Shown piece by piece: positions 1 to 7,579 of a stretch of DNA of 13,635 bases. Position numbers and translations under genes: made by a program. The DNA comes from Deltaproteobacteria bacterium. GTDB taxonomy: Bacteria > Desulfobacterota_B > Binatia > UBA9968. The notes below the pieces were generated by a model that ran no database searches, was not told the DNA's origin, and was given only the letters and a program-made list of their open reading frames with translations. Position 1 is the stretch's first letter, and every line of letters begins with the position of its first letter. The stretch is from the NCBI GenBank assembly GCA_027297485.1, contig JAPUHZ010000392.1:1-13635 (forward strand). Direction: 5' to 3'.

Positions 1-420
1 GATCTCCTTTCCCGCAGCATCGAGGAGATGGACCGAGTCCCTGACGGCGGCTGAGACTCCACCCGAACCTCCACGGGTGGCCAGGCTCCTGATAAAAACT
101 CCTTCGTCCAAAAAATGATCCCGCATCCTGATTCGATCTCCCAAGAGGGCTCCTCCAGAGAAAGGGCTAGTGGGATCCACTGTGAGAATTCCCACCTTTT
201 TTTTGCAGCTTCGGAGTAGAGCCGTCATCCGGTCGATCAGGACGCTCTTTCCTGTCCCTGCAGCCCCGGTTATGCCGATTATATGCGCCTTCCCCGTCTG
301 AGGATATATGGCCTTCAGAATAGCCCTTGCCCGAGGGTCTCTATTCTCAACCAGGGTCAGCACTTGGGCCGCTGCACGGACATCACCCTTTAGAATCCGC
401 TTGGCGAGATCGCTCGGCAT
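1..420 (-). CDS. meaB: MeaB/ArgK-type GTPase, B12-mutase chaperone (3' end outside window)
   Basis: The first 140 codons of a G3E-family P-loop GTPase are present; the rest lies beyond base 1. The P-loop GITGAAGTGKS spans about residues 49-59, with Ala where MeaB proteins usually have Pro. It is followed by the family segments TVDPTSPFSGG (about 79-89), GDRIRM and GVFIRSLATRGG. Known MeaB, MMAA and ArgK proteins bind acyl-CoA mutases, gate loading of adenosylcobalamin and prevent or rescue inactivation, using GTP. The ATG at 420 gives a short helical N-terminus as expected for MeaB. It sits 66 nt after acyl-CoA dehydrogenase 1 and is probably the last visible gene of the operon that also carries both mutase subunits. 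This supports a dedicated role for that mutase. Family assignment is firm; the partner is inferred from context. Confidence 0.93.
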   Translation of the reverse strand, partial: MPSDLAKRILKGDVRAAAQVLTLVENRDPRARAILKAIYPQTGKAHIIGITGAAGTGKSVLIDRMTALLRSCKKKVGILTVDPTSPFSGGALLGDRIRMRDHFLDEGVFIRSLATRGGSGGVSAAVRDSVHLLDAAGKEI

Positions 421-427
421 CGTGTGG

Positions 428-462
428 ATTCGTTAATCGTATATTCGTGTATTTGTTAATCG
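428..462. repeat. Short near-identical direct repeat in a gene gap
   Basis: The 66-nt gap between acyl-CoA dehydrogenase 1 and the MeaB gene is AT-rich compared with its surroundings. It holds ATTCGTTAATCG at 428-439 and ATTTGTTAATCG at 451-462, a 12-bp direct repeat with one mismatch and a 23-bp period. No terminator hairpin with a T-run is visible. It could be a degenerate dispersed repeat or a processing or protein-binding site; the sequence does not decide. Confidence 0.4.
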
Positions 463-486
463 AGTCAACGAGTAACCAATAACGAT

Positions 487-1632
487 TCAGCCTGACCTTA
501 ACAGTTCTTTCGCGATCACCATTCGCTGGATCTCCGAAGTCCCTTCCCCAATCTCACAAACCCTGGCATCTCTGAAATATCGTTCAACAGGAAAATCCTT
601 AAGGTATCCGTATCCCCCATGGATCTGAATGGCCTGTGTCGTTGCCCGCATGGCGACCTCGGAGGCGAAGAGTTTGGCTTCAGATGCTGCCCGTTTAAAG
701 GGTTGGCCCATGCCCCTGAGTTGCGCTGCCCGATAAACCATGAGGCGCGCGGCGTCGATTTCAGTTGCCATGTCCGACAGCTTCCACTGAATCGCCTCGA
801 AGGTCGCTATTGGTCGCCCAAACTGCTGCCGTTGCTTGGCATACCGGGTCGATTCCTCCAACGCACCGCGCGCAAGCCCAACCGCCATAGACCCGATGCC
901 AATGCGTCCACCGTCCAAGACCCTTAAAGCATCCTCAAAAGCGCCGTTAAGTTTCCCCAGCAGGTTTTCTTTCGGCACCCGTAGGCCTTCAAGCTGCAAT
1001 GATGCGGTATCAGAGGCCCGCACACCCAGCTTGTTCTCCACCTTTCCTACGCTCAGTCCTGGTGTTCCAGCCTCCACAATAAAGGCCGAGATGCCTTTAG
1101 CTCTCCGGGACGGGTCAGTGGATGCCATGATGGTATAAATACCCGCCGTTGATCCCTGTGTGGTGAAGAGTTTTTCGCCATCGATCACCCAATGGTTCCC
1201 ATCGAGCTTGGCGCGGCTCTTAAGGGCTCCGGCATCCGAGCCTGAGCCCGGCTCTGTCAGAGACCAAGCCCCAAGCTTCTCCCCGTGGGCCAAGGGAACG
1301 AGAAACCTTTTCCTCTGCTCGTCGTTCCCGAAGTTATAGATATGTTCCGAGCAGAGAGAATTATGGGAGGCAACAATTAGAGCCATCGCCCCGTCCACAC
1401 GGGCAAGCTCTTCAATAACTATGGCCAAGCTCAAGGCATCGAGTCCAGCTCCTCCGTATTCCTCTGGAATCATGATCCCAAAGAGCCCCAGTTGGGCCAT
1501 CTCAGGAATCAGCTCATGCGGAAACCGCCCCTTCTCGTCTCGCTCTGAGGCGCCTGGCGCGACCTCTCTCTGAGCAAACTCGCGAATTGTTTGTTTAAGA
1601 ACCCTCTGTTCTTCTGTCAGGTCAAAATCCAT
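487..1632 (-). CDS. Acyl-CoA dehydrogenase 1
   Basis: FAD flavoenzyme that should introduce an alpha,beta double bond into an acyl-CoA and pass electrons to electron-transferring flavoprotein. At 381 residues it has the normal short/branched-chain length. The N-terminal helical domain opens with DFDLTEEQ, the middle domain has the signature WSLTEPGSGSDAGA (about 122-135), and the C-terminal domain has IHGGYGY and YFRDARV. The catalytic base is predicted to be Glu363 in GEGTSEIQ, the position used by short-, medium- and isobutyryl-type enzymes and not the isovaleryl-type position. The residue before this Glu is Gly instead of the usual Tyr. The ATG lies 9 nt after the DUF35 stop with no clear Shine-Dalgarno, which points to translational coupling. 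It is clearly a paralogue of dehydrogenase 2 in the same operon; the two probably split substrates. Exact substrate cannot be read from sequence. Confidence 0.95.
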   Translation of the reverse strand: MDFDLTEEQRVLKQTIREFAQREVAPGASERDEKGRFPHELIPEMAQLGLFGIMIPEEYGGAGLDALSLAIVIEELARVDGAMALIVASHNSLCSEHIYNFGNDEQRKRFLVPLAHGEKLGAWSLTEPGSGSDAGALKSRAKLDGNHWVIDGEKLFTTQGSTAGIYTIMASTDPSRRAKGISAFIVEAGTPGLSVGKVENKLGVRASDTASLQLEGLRVPKENLLGKLNGAFEDALRVLDGGRIGIGSMAVGLARGALEESTRYAKQRQQFGRPIATFEAIQWKLSDMATEIDAARLMVYRAAQLRGMGQPFKRAASEAKLFASEVAMRATTQAIQIHGGYGYLKDFPVERYFRDARVCEIGEGTSEIQRMVIAKELLRSG

Positions 1633-1641
1633 CGAACGGCA

Positions 1642-2124
1642 CTACATAGCTACAAAATAGGTATCCGTTACCTCGAACTTGCTGTTTCGGCGAAACTTCG
1701 CCTTTACGGGGATTCCGATCTTGACCCTGTCCGGCTTCACACCCACCAGCCGGGAGAGAAAAAGGGTATGGACCCCCCTAAACTCGACCAGGATGAGCGT
1801 AAACGGAGTCTCCTTCAGGAAAGACTCACTGCCAAAAAAACAGGTCGTAAAGGTGTGGACCTTTCCCTCTAGAGGGAGCTCCATCCATTCGGTCTTGGCG
1901 CCGCACTCCATGCAGTGCGCTCGGGGTGTGGCGAACTTATACTGGCACTTTGTGCAGACGCTGCCTAAAAGCTTTCCCTTGGATAGGCCAGCGAAAAAGG
2001 GGGAATCCTGGGCGTAGGAGTGGATGTAGTCGACTTCGTAATGCCATTTCAAGATAATGGGATCCACACTATAAAGAACGTTTCCCTCCTCGGATTCTGG
2101 AAGGTGTGTCTTTTTAGCTGTCAT
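1642..2124 (-). CDS. DUF35 zinc-ribbon/OB-fold partner of the thiolase-fold protein
   Basis: A 160-residue protein with a rubredoxin-like zinc ribbon, Cys57-x2-Cys60 and Cys71-x2-Cys74, followed by an OB-fold region (LEGKVHTFTTC onward). This is the DUF35 (ChsH2 C-terminal) architecture. Such proteins form complexes with thiolase-superfamily enzymes: with archaeal acetoacetyl-CoA thiolase and HMG-CoA synthase, with the aldolase Ltp2, and as BbsA with BbsB in anaerobic toluene degradation. They bridge subunits or bind the CoA moiety. The N-terminal 45 or so residues before the ribbon match the helical lead seen in this family. The ATG has a good GAGG six bases upstream. It lies 24 nt after the thiolase-fold gene, so a physical complex with that protein is the simplest reading. 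Confidence 0.9.
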   Translation of the reverse strand: MTAKKTHLPESEEGNVLYSVDPIILKWHYEVDYIHSYAQDSPFFAGLSKGKLLGSVCTKCQYKFATPRAHCMECGAKTEWMELPLEGKVHTFTTCFFGSESFLKETPFTLILVEFRGVHTLFLSRLVGVKPDRVKIGIPVKAKFRRNSKFEVTDTYFVAM

Positions 2125-2148
2125 ATAAAGCCTCTTTTCTTCGATGCC

Positions 2149-3432
2149 CTAAGGCCTCTCTAGGATGCTCACCGTGATATAGGTTCCTGTGCCGGCGTGG
2201 CTGTGTATGAGACCCCGCTTTGCGTTCTTGATCTGAAGCCGGTTATTGCCCAGATGCCTTTTTATTCTCCCCTGGAGTTGCCAAAAAGCGAGAACCGCTT
2301 GCATCAGTCCCGTCGCGCCGACGGGATGGCCACAGGCAAGCAATCCTCCAGACGGATTAACCGGAAGGGTTCCTTGTTTTTTTAGCCTTAGACCGTAATC
2401 GATTGCCGACATGAACGGGTGGCCCTCCTCAACAAACTTTCCTCCTTTGCCATACCGGCACAGCCCAATGTCTTCATACGTCTGAATTTCTGAGGAGCTG
2501 TAAGCGTCATGGAGCTCAACAAAGCTGATCTGCTCTATTGGATTATCGATCCCCGCCATCGCGTAGGCTAGCTTTGCAGCCATCCGTCCCGCTCGGAAAG
2601 AGTGGACCCCGGGGTACTTCAGGTCTTTATAATCGCTTGACTTTTCGTGCGGTAACAGGACCACCTTGCCATGGGGACGGTCGGCCATACGCATCGTGTC
2701 TGTTCCCGCACCGATCCCGGTAATTTTCACCGGCGCGTCACAGAGCTTCTCGGCCATCTTCTCTGAGGCCAGAATAGCCACGGCGGCCCCGTCCGACATG
2801 GTACAGATATCGAGCAGCGTCAATGGGGAGGCTACCATGGTTGACGAGCGGACATCCTTCACTGTAAGTTTCATGGGGCTCTGGGCGTAGGGATTGAACT
2901 GCGCGTTGGCGTGGTTTTTGATCGAGACATGGGCGAGCTGTTCCACAGTGGTGCCGAATTCATACATGTGGCGCCGGACCATCATCGCGTAGTAACCTGA
3001 GTAGAAACCTCCCACCGGGTAGTCGAAGTTTGTGTCCGATGCCAGCGCGATGAACTCATTCCCCTTCCAGGTGTTGACTCGCGACATGGTCTCAAAGCCA
3101 AAGGCCAGGCAGACCTCCATCCGCCCGGAAGCGACAGCCTCCCAGGCCGCCTGAAAGCACAGGCCTCCAGTTGCACCTCCCCCCTCGACCCGCTTGGAAG
3201 GCTTGGGGCAGAGACCGAGATAGTCCTGGACCATGCTGGCCGCCTTGAGCTGTCTTGTAAAATGGTCGGAGAAGTATGAGCCCACGCTCCCGTCGATTCG
3301 ATCCAGTGTCAACCGTGGTAGATCAGTCAAGGCATAGTCAAAGGCCTCTTTTACCATGTAGCGAAAGTCTTTGTCGGGATTGGCCTTTTTAAACTTGGTG
3401 ATTCCTCCTGTAATCATGTAGACAGGGCGCAT
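2149..3432 (-). CDS. Thiolase-fold protein (SCP2/archaeal type) lacking the nucleophilic Cys
   Basis: 427 residues with the thiolase fold of the SCP2-thiolase/archaeal branch. It keeps the HDAY motif (His308) and GHPVGATG (His369), and ends with a glycine-rich HAGTGTY loop. At the nucleophile site, where active thiolases read VE-x-x-CAS-G, this protein reads VEGGGATGG, so position 86 is Gly; the codon at 3175-3177 (read in reverse) is GGT. The second Cys of SCP2 thiolases (HDCF) is Ala here. The nearest cysteine is Cys92, six residues on. The steroid side-chain aldolase Ltp2, also a DUF35 partner, likewise has a GGGA stretch here. A carbon-carbon lyase or hydroxyacyl-CoA aldolase role is therefore possible; ordinary beta-ketothiolysis looks doubtful. 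Ltp2 lacks HDAY and GHPVGATG, so this is not a plain orthologue. Start ATG has GAGG upstream; 18 nt gap after the B12 subunit. Confidence 0.88.
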   Translation of the reverse strand: MRPVYMITGGITKFKKANPDKDFRYMVKEAFDYALTDLPRLTLDRIDGSVGSYFSDHFTRQLKAASMVQDYLGLCPKPSKRVEGGGATGGLCFQAAWEAVASGRMEVCLAFGFETMSRVNTWKGNEFIALASDTNFDYPVGGFYSGYYAMMVRRHMYEFGTTVEQLAHVSIKNHANAQFNPYAQSPMKLTVKDVRSSTMVASPLTLLDICTMSDGAAVAILASEKMAEKLCDAPVKITGIGAGTDTMRMADRPHGKVVLLPHEKSSDYKDLKYPGVHSFRAGRMAAKLAYAMAGIDNPIEQISFVELHDAYSSSEIQTYEDIGLCRYGKGGKFVEEGHPFMSAIDYGLRLKKQGTLPVNPSGGLLACGHPVGATGLMQAVLAFWQLQGRIKRHLGNNRLQIKNAKRGLIHSHAGTGTYITVSILERP

Positions 3433-3450
3433 GTGAACCTCGGTGTTGCG

Positions 3451-3891
3451 TCAACAGTTAAAGCCCGGCGACGCTGCCTCTGGCCCTTTTGTACCGAGCG
3501 ACCTTACGAACCGAACGATTTCTTCCAGAGGCGCCCCGGGAGTGAAGATCTCTTTTACCCCCATCTTCTTGAGGGCACGGATGTCCTCGTGGGGGATAAT
3601 CCCACCGCCGAAGACGGCAATGTCCTTGGCCTTATTTTTCCTGAGGAGCTTCAACAGCTCCTCAAATAGCGTCATGTGCGCTGCGGAGTGAACTGACAGC
3701 CCAATGGCTTGAACGTCTTCCTGGATTGCCGAATTGACAATCTCCTCTGGGGTATTGTGAATACCGAGATAGAGTACCTCGATCCCGGCGTCTCGGAGCA
3801 CTCGGGCTACAATCTTCACGCCACGGTCATGCCCGTCCAGGCCTACCTTAGCGATGAGAACGCGGAGTTTTTTCTCGTGAGGCGTGAGCAT
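3451..3891 (-). CDS. icmB: B12-binding small subunit of acyl-CoA mutase
   Basis: A 146-residue stand-alone cobalamin-binding domain, matching the small subunits of two-subunit isobutyryl- and 2-hydroxyisobutyryl-CoA mutases. It carries D19-x-H21-x2-G24 (GLDGHDRG), whose His replaces dimethylbenzimidazole as the lower axial cobalt ligand. It also has the TPEEIV segment, FGGGIIP and IFTPG. The usual SxL element reads Ser66-Val-His68, so Leu is replaced by His. The chosen ATG at 3891 has AAGGA nine bases upstream and gives the family-typical N-terminus. An in-frame TTG at 3918 (nine residues longer) is the alternative. It would assemble with the large subunit, from which it is separated by the hydrolase gene. 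Assignment as a mutase B12 subunit is firm; the isobutyryl specificity rests on the large subunit. Confidence 0.92.
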   Translation of the reverse strand: MLTPHEKKLRVLIAKVGLDGHDRGVKIVARVLRDAGIEVLYLGIHNTPEEIVNSAIQEDVQAIGLSVHSAAHMTLFEELLKLLRKNKAKDIAVFGGGIIPHEDIRALKKMGVKEIFTPGAPLEEIVRFVRSLGTKGPEAASPGFNC

Positions 3892-3927
3892 AACCGGGCT
3901 TCCTTGCTGAGCGTTCAACTTAATGCC

Positions 3928-4770
3928 CTAGGTGTTCTTGATCTCTTTTAGCCAATACCTTCCGTCGATTTTCTCCAACCGTCCCATTCTCACCTTGGGA
4001 TCATGTTGGAAGACCAGCACCCATCCTTCCTCATGGGCCTGCTCCAACAATTTCCGCTTGGTCTCGAGCGTAGTCAGGGGAAAGAGATCGTATCCCATGA
4101 TGTAGGGAAGCGGGAGATGGGAGCTGGTTGGGATCAGGTCTCCGAGAAAGCAGACGGTCTCCCCTTCGGACTGGACGATCACTGACTGGTGGTGCTCGGT
4201 GTGCCCCGGGGTTTTAACTACCTGGATGCCTGGTATGATCTGGGCATTGCCATCTAAAAGGTTCAACCGGTCCAACTTGGAGAGAACTTCGTAGTTTTCT
4301 AAAAGATAGCTTGATCGGGTCCGCTCATTAGGTGTCATGGCTAACTGCCATTCACCGTGCTGAACGTAATACTCCGCGTTGGGAAAGGTGGGGACGATAC
4401 GGCCGCCATTCGTTAGCGTCGTATCCCCCCCCGCATGATCAAAGTGAAAATGGATATTGATAACGATCTGGATATCTTTGGGGGTGAGGCCGATCTTTGC
4501 CATGGACTCTTCAATCGACGGCTGACGATCCACGGCATAGATGTCGCAGAACTTCTCGTCCCCCTTGTTTCCGATCCCAGTATCGATCAAAACATGCTTC
4601 CCGTGCGCCTTGACCAGCAGCGCGCCGAGCGCGAGCAGTATCCGGTTGCGATCATCAGGGGGGTTGGTTTTCTCCCAGAGGACCCGAGGGACCACACCAA
4701 ACATGGCGCCACCGTCCAGACGGAAGTGGCCGTCGAGGAGGGGATAGATTTCAAAGCGACCGAGTTTCAT
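3928..4770 (-). CDS. Metallo-beta-lactamase-fold hydrolase
   Basis: A 280-residue MBL-fold enzyme with a complete two-metal site: HFHFDH (His107, His109, Asp111, His112), His190 in TPGHTEHH, Asp211 in FLGDLIP and His256 near the C-terminus (FQHDP). No signal peptide is visible, so it is likely cytoplasmic. The family covers lactonases, thioesterases and glyoxalase II-like enzymes, and the substrate cannot be told. Its position between the two mutase subunits suggests it handles a thioester, lactone or damaged intermediate of the pathway. I chose ATG 4770 because MKLGRFEIYPLLDG is a natural family N-terminus, but it has no Shine-Dalgarno. An in-frame TTG at 4806 has a well placed AGAGGA and would add 12 residues that look non-conserved. 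The region carries competing hairpins (see 4776-4827). Confidence 0.9.
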   Translation of the reverse strand: MKLGRFEIYPLLDGHFRLDGGAMFGVVPRVLWEKTNPPDDRNRILLALGALLVKAHGKHVLIDTGIGNKGDEKFCDIYAVDRQPSIEESMAKIGLTPKDIQIVINIHFHFDHAGGDTTLTNGGRIVPTFPNAEYYVQHGEWQLAMTPNERTRSSYLLENYEVLSKLDRLNLLDGNAQIIPGIQVVKTPGHTEHHQSVIVQSEGETVCFLGDLIPTSSHLPLPYIMGYDLFPLTTLETKRKLLEQAHEEGWVLVFQHDPKVRMGRLEKIDGRYWLKEIKNT

Positions 4771-4775
4771 CGGAT

Positions 4776-4827
4776 GAGACAGAGTTTTGCGACAGAGACA
4801 GCCCAAATCTTTTCCTCTGTCTCTGTC
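4776..4827 (-). promoter_or_regulatory. Two competing hairpins at the mutase-hydrolase junction
   Basis: In the mRNA, an 11-base arm GACAGAGACAG (4827-4817) pairs perfectly with CTGTCTCTGTC (4801-4791) across a 15-nt loop. The same upstream segment, shifted as GAGACAGAG (4823-4815), pairs perfectly with a third copy CTCTGTCTC (4784-4776). The two structures share bases, so only one can form at a time. The Shine-Dalgarno AGAGGA (4818-4813) lies at the edge of the first stem and largely inside the second; the possible TTG start (4806) falls in either loop. There is no T-run, so it is not an intrinsic terminator. It may tune translation of the hydrolase relative to the mutase or set an mRNA processing site. 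The pairing is seen directly; the function is inferred. Confidence 0.5.
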
Positions 4828-4830
4828 TGT

Positions 4831-6426
4831 TCAAAGGCTAATGGACTCTCGATACTCGCCATAGACCTTTCGCAATACGTCGCAGATTTCCCCCACTGTG
4901 GCCTCGGAGCGCACCGCATCTAGGATCAACGGCATGAGATAGCCGTTTTCCTCGGCAGCCCGTGTGAGACGATCCAATCCGGAGGTCACCTTTTGCGCAT
5001 TACGGTGCCTCTTTCTCTGTTTTAATTTTTGGATCTGCCGCCGCTCGACGTTCCCCTTGATTTTGAGGATTTCGATAGGACTCTCATCTGGCTCAGTGTA
5101 GGCGTTGACCCCAACGATAATCTGTTCCTTGGACTCCACCTCTTTCTGGTAGGCCAGGGCAGCCCGGTGGATCTCGTTTTGAGGAAAGCCTAGCTCGATG
5201 GCACGGACCATTCCCCCCATCTCGTCCAGCTTATCGAAGTAAGATTTCGCCTCGGCCTCCATCCGGTCTGTCAGCCACTCCAGATAGTAGGATCCCCCCA
5301 ACGGATCGACCGTGTTTGTCACGCCGGATTCGTGGGCAAGGATCTGCTGAGTTCGAAGGGCAATCTTCACCGCCTCCTCGGAGGGGAGGGCCAGCGATTC
5401 ATCGAAGGAGTTCGTGTGCAGCGACTGGGTACCTCCCAGGACAGCTGCCAGCGCCTGGAGGGTAACCCGGACGACGTTGTTGTAAGGCTGCTGCGCGGTG
5501 AGGCTGCACCCAGCGGTCTGGGAATGAAAACGAAGTGCCAACGATGCCAGATTCTTTGGCGCGAATCGCCGCCTCATCTCGACCGCCCAGAGTTGGCGTG
5601 CAGCCCGGTATTTTGCGATCTCCTCGAAGAAATCGTTGTGGGCATTAAAGAAGAAGGAGAGGAGGGGAGCAAAATCGTCCACGTTCAGTCCCGCCTCGAT
5701 CGCCGACCTCACATAGGTCAATCCATCGTAAAGCGTAAAGGCCAGTTCCTGAACTGCCGTGGATCCCGCCTCACGGATGTGGTAGCCACTGATGCTTATG
5801 GGGTGGTAGCGCGGTGCCGACTCGACGCAGAAGCGAATGGTGTCATTGATAAGCTTGAGAGATGGCCCTGGCGGACAGATCCATTCCTTTTGGGCGAAAT
5901 ACTCCTTTAGGATGTCATTTTGCAGCGTGCCACGAAGCTTTTTGGTGTCGACTCCCTGCCGTTCTGCAACTGCAAGATACATAGCGAAAAGAACGATCGC
6001 GGGACCGTTGATGGTCATCGATACGCTGACCCGGTCAAGGGGGATTCCATGAAAAAGTGTCTCCATATCGGAGAGAGAGTCGATAGCCACACCGCATTTT
6101 CCGACCTCCCCTTTGGAGCTGGGATGATCGGAGTCGTATCCCATAAGGGTCGGCATGTCGAAGGCAACGGAGAGGCCGGTGTTTCCACGGTCCAGAAGAA
6201 AACGATACCGTCGGTTGGTCTCTTCGGCACTGGCAAAACCCGCGAATTGGCGCATGGTCCAGAGCCTTCCTCGGTACATCGTAGGATAGATCCCGCGGGT
6301 GAACGGGAAATTCCCGGGAAGGCCGAGATTGCTCGGATCATTGAGGTCTTTGACATCCTCCGGCCCGTAGAGCCTTTGAATCTCAATATCGGAGAAATTT
6401 TTAAAACGCTTCTCCGTATGATTCAT
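4831..6426 (-). CDS. icmA: Acyl-CoA mutase large subunit, isobutyryl-CoA type
   Basis: A 531-residue TIM-barrel catalytic subunit of the methylmalonyl-CoA mutase superfamily without a fused B12 domain. Conserved blocks include [44 protein letters not shown] and the catalytic Tyr-His in ISISGYH. Methylmalonyl-CoA mutase uses Tyr89 and Arg207 to bind the substrate carboxylate, while isobutyryl-CoA mutase has Phe80 and Gln198. Here the matching residues are Phe61 (RQFAGF) and Gln179 (FAQKEW), again 118 apart, so a neutral substrate such as isobutyryl-/n-butyryl-CoA is predicted. 2-Hydroxyisobutyryl-CoA mutase has Ile at the first site, which argues against that activity. The start is ATG 6426, or TTG 6432, which is better spaced from GGGAG. 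The start overlaps acyl-CoA dehydrogenase 2 by 26 bases, indicating coupling. It works with the small subunit at 3451-3891 and probably MeaB. Confidence 0.93.
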   Translation of the reverse strand: MNHTEKRFKNFSDIEIQRLYGPEDVKDLNDPSNLGLPGNFPFTRGIYPTMYRGRLWTMRQFAGFASAEETNRRYRFLLDRGNTGLSVAFDMPTLMGYDSDHPSSKGEVGKCGVAIDSLSDMETLFHGIPLDRVSVSMTINGPAIVLFAMYLAVAERQGVDTKKLRGTLQNDILKEYFAQKEWICPPGPSLKLINDTIRFCVESAPRYHPISISGYHIREAGSTAVQELAFTLYDGLTYVRSAIEAGLNVDDFAPLLSFFFNAHNDFFEEIAKYRAARQLWAVEMRRRFAPKNLASLALRFHSQTAGCSLTAQQPYNNVVRVTLQALAAVLGGTQSLHTNSFDESLALPSEEAVKIALRTQQILAHESGVTNTVDPLGGSYYLEWLTDRMEAEAKSYFDKLDEMGGMVRAIELGFPQNEIHRAALAYQKEVESKEQIIVGVNAYTEPDESPIEILKIKGNVERRQIQKLKQRKRHRNAQKVTSGLDRLTRAAEENGYLMPLILDAVRSEATVGEICDVLRKVYGEYRESISL

Positions 6427-7579
6427 GAGCAAGCATCTCTCCCTGAATGAGGTGGTGCGCGATGATGAGCCGCTGAATCTCAGAAGTTCCCTCGTATAGT
6501 GTGGTGACCCGAGCGTCGCGGAAGAAGCGCTCTACCGCGAGCTCTTTCATATATCCATAACCCCCGAAGATCTGAACGGCCTTGTAGGCAATCCGGTTCG
6601 CTGCCTCCGAAGCGAAGAGCTTAGCCATAGCCGCTTCCTTCGTGACCCTCTTCCCCTGCTGGCTCAACCAGGCAGCACGATAGGTCAGAAGCCTCGCCGC
6701 ATCGATCTCTGTAGCCATGTCGGCCAGCATCCACTGGACGGCTTGAAAATCGCCGATCGGCCGACCAAACTGCTGGCGCTGCTTTGAGTAGATCAATGAT
6801 TCCGCCAGGCACGCCTGCGCGATCCCGACGGCCTGGGCAGCAATCCCGATTCGACCCCCGTCCAGGGTCGCCAGCGTGATCTTGAACCCTGCGTCCTCCT
6901 CTCCCAAGAGGTTTTCCTTGGGGACACGGCAGTCCTGAAAAATAAGCCCGGCGGTATCAGACGCACGCAGGCCGAGCTTATCCTCCAGCTTGCCGACCGA
7001 AAAACCGGGAATGCCCTTCTCTACAATGAAGGCGGAGATCCCCTCTTTGCCTCGGGAAGGGCGGGTGACAGCATAGACAATGGCTAGGTCAGCGTGCTTG
7101 CCGTTCGTGATGAAGAGTTTGGTGCCGTTGAGCACGTAATCGTTGCCTTCCCTTTTGGCCTGGGTCTGAATACTGCCGGCATCGGAGCCGGCGCCAGGCT
7201 CTGTCAGGGCATAGCAGCCAAGGCGTTCCCCCTGGGCCAACGGGACCAGGTACTTTTTCTTCTGGGCCTCGCTCCCAAACCGTAGTAAGGAATTACAAAC
7301 GAGCGAGTTGTTTACGGTCATGATCGCTGCCAGTGAGGCCCAGGCCTTGGAGATCTCTTCCATGGCGATGATATAGGAGACATGGTCCATGCCTGAGCCG
7401 CCGAACTCTGCCGGAATAAACATCCCCATGAGACCTATTTTGCCGAGCCTCCTTACCAGATCGGCCGGATAAAGACCGTCATGGTCCATCTGGCCCGCAA
7501 CCGGCTTTACTTCCTTTTCTACAAAGGCGCGGACCATCTCTTGAACCATCCGCTGCTCTTCTGTGAGTTCGAAATTCAT
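6401..7579 (-). CDS. Acyl-CoA dehydrogenase 2
   Basis: A 392-residue FAD acyl-CoA dehydrogenase. It has NFELTEEQ at the start, [15 protein letters not shown] in the middle domain, [21 protein letters not shown] and the catalytic Glu363 in LYEGTSEIQ. This is a complete active site of the short/branched-chain class, slightly more canonical than that of dehydrogenase 1. The C-terminus runs about 12 residues past the usual end and this tail overlaps the mutase start codon, so it may exist mainly for coupling. It follows the amino-acid dehydrogenase by 74 nt; AAGGA abuts the ATG with no spacer, which predicts weak initiation. Sitting directly before the mutase, it could oxidise n-butyryl-CoA made by the mutase or compete for isobutyryl-CoA. 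Substrate is undetermined. Confidence 0.95.
   Translation of the reverse strand: MNFELTEEQRMVQEMVRAFVEKEVKPVAGQMDHDGLYPADLVRRLGKIGLMGMFIPAEFGGSGMDHVSYIIAMEEISKAWASLAAIMTVNNSLVCNSLLRFGSEAQKKKYLVPLAQGERLGCYALTEPGAGSDAGSIQTQAKREGNDYVLNGTKLFITNGKHADLAIVYAVTRPSRGKEGISAFIVEKGIPGFSVGKLEDKLGLRASDTAGLIFQDCRVPKENLLGEEDAGFKITLATLDGGRIGIAAQAVGIAQACLAESLIYSKQRQQFGRPIGDFQAVQWMLADMATEIDAARLLTYRAAWLSQQGKRVTKEAAMAKLFASEAANRIAYKAVQIFGGYGYMKELAVERFFRDARVTTLYEGTSEIQRLIIAHHLIQGEMLAHESYGEAF

Noticed and set aside
619..1138. Plus-strand ORFs opposite acyl-CoA dehydrogenase 1
   Set aside because: They are antisense shadows of a clearly conserved gene, with no ribosome site or recognisable domain.
4776..4827. Rho-independent terminator between mutase and hydrolase
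   Set aside because: The stem is perfect but no T-run follows it on the minus strand.
5332..6450. Long plus-strand ORFs opposite the mutase large subunit
   Set aside because: The minus-strand frame encodes an intact, highly conserved mutase; the opposite frames show no family features.
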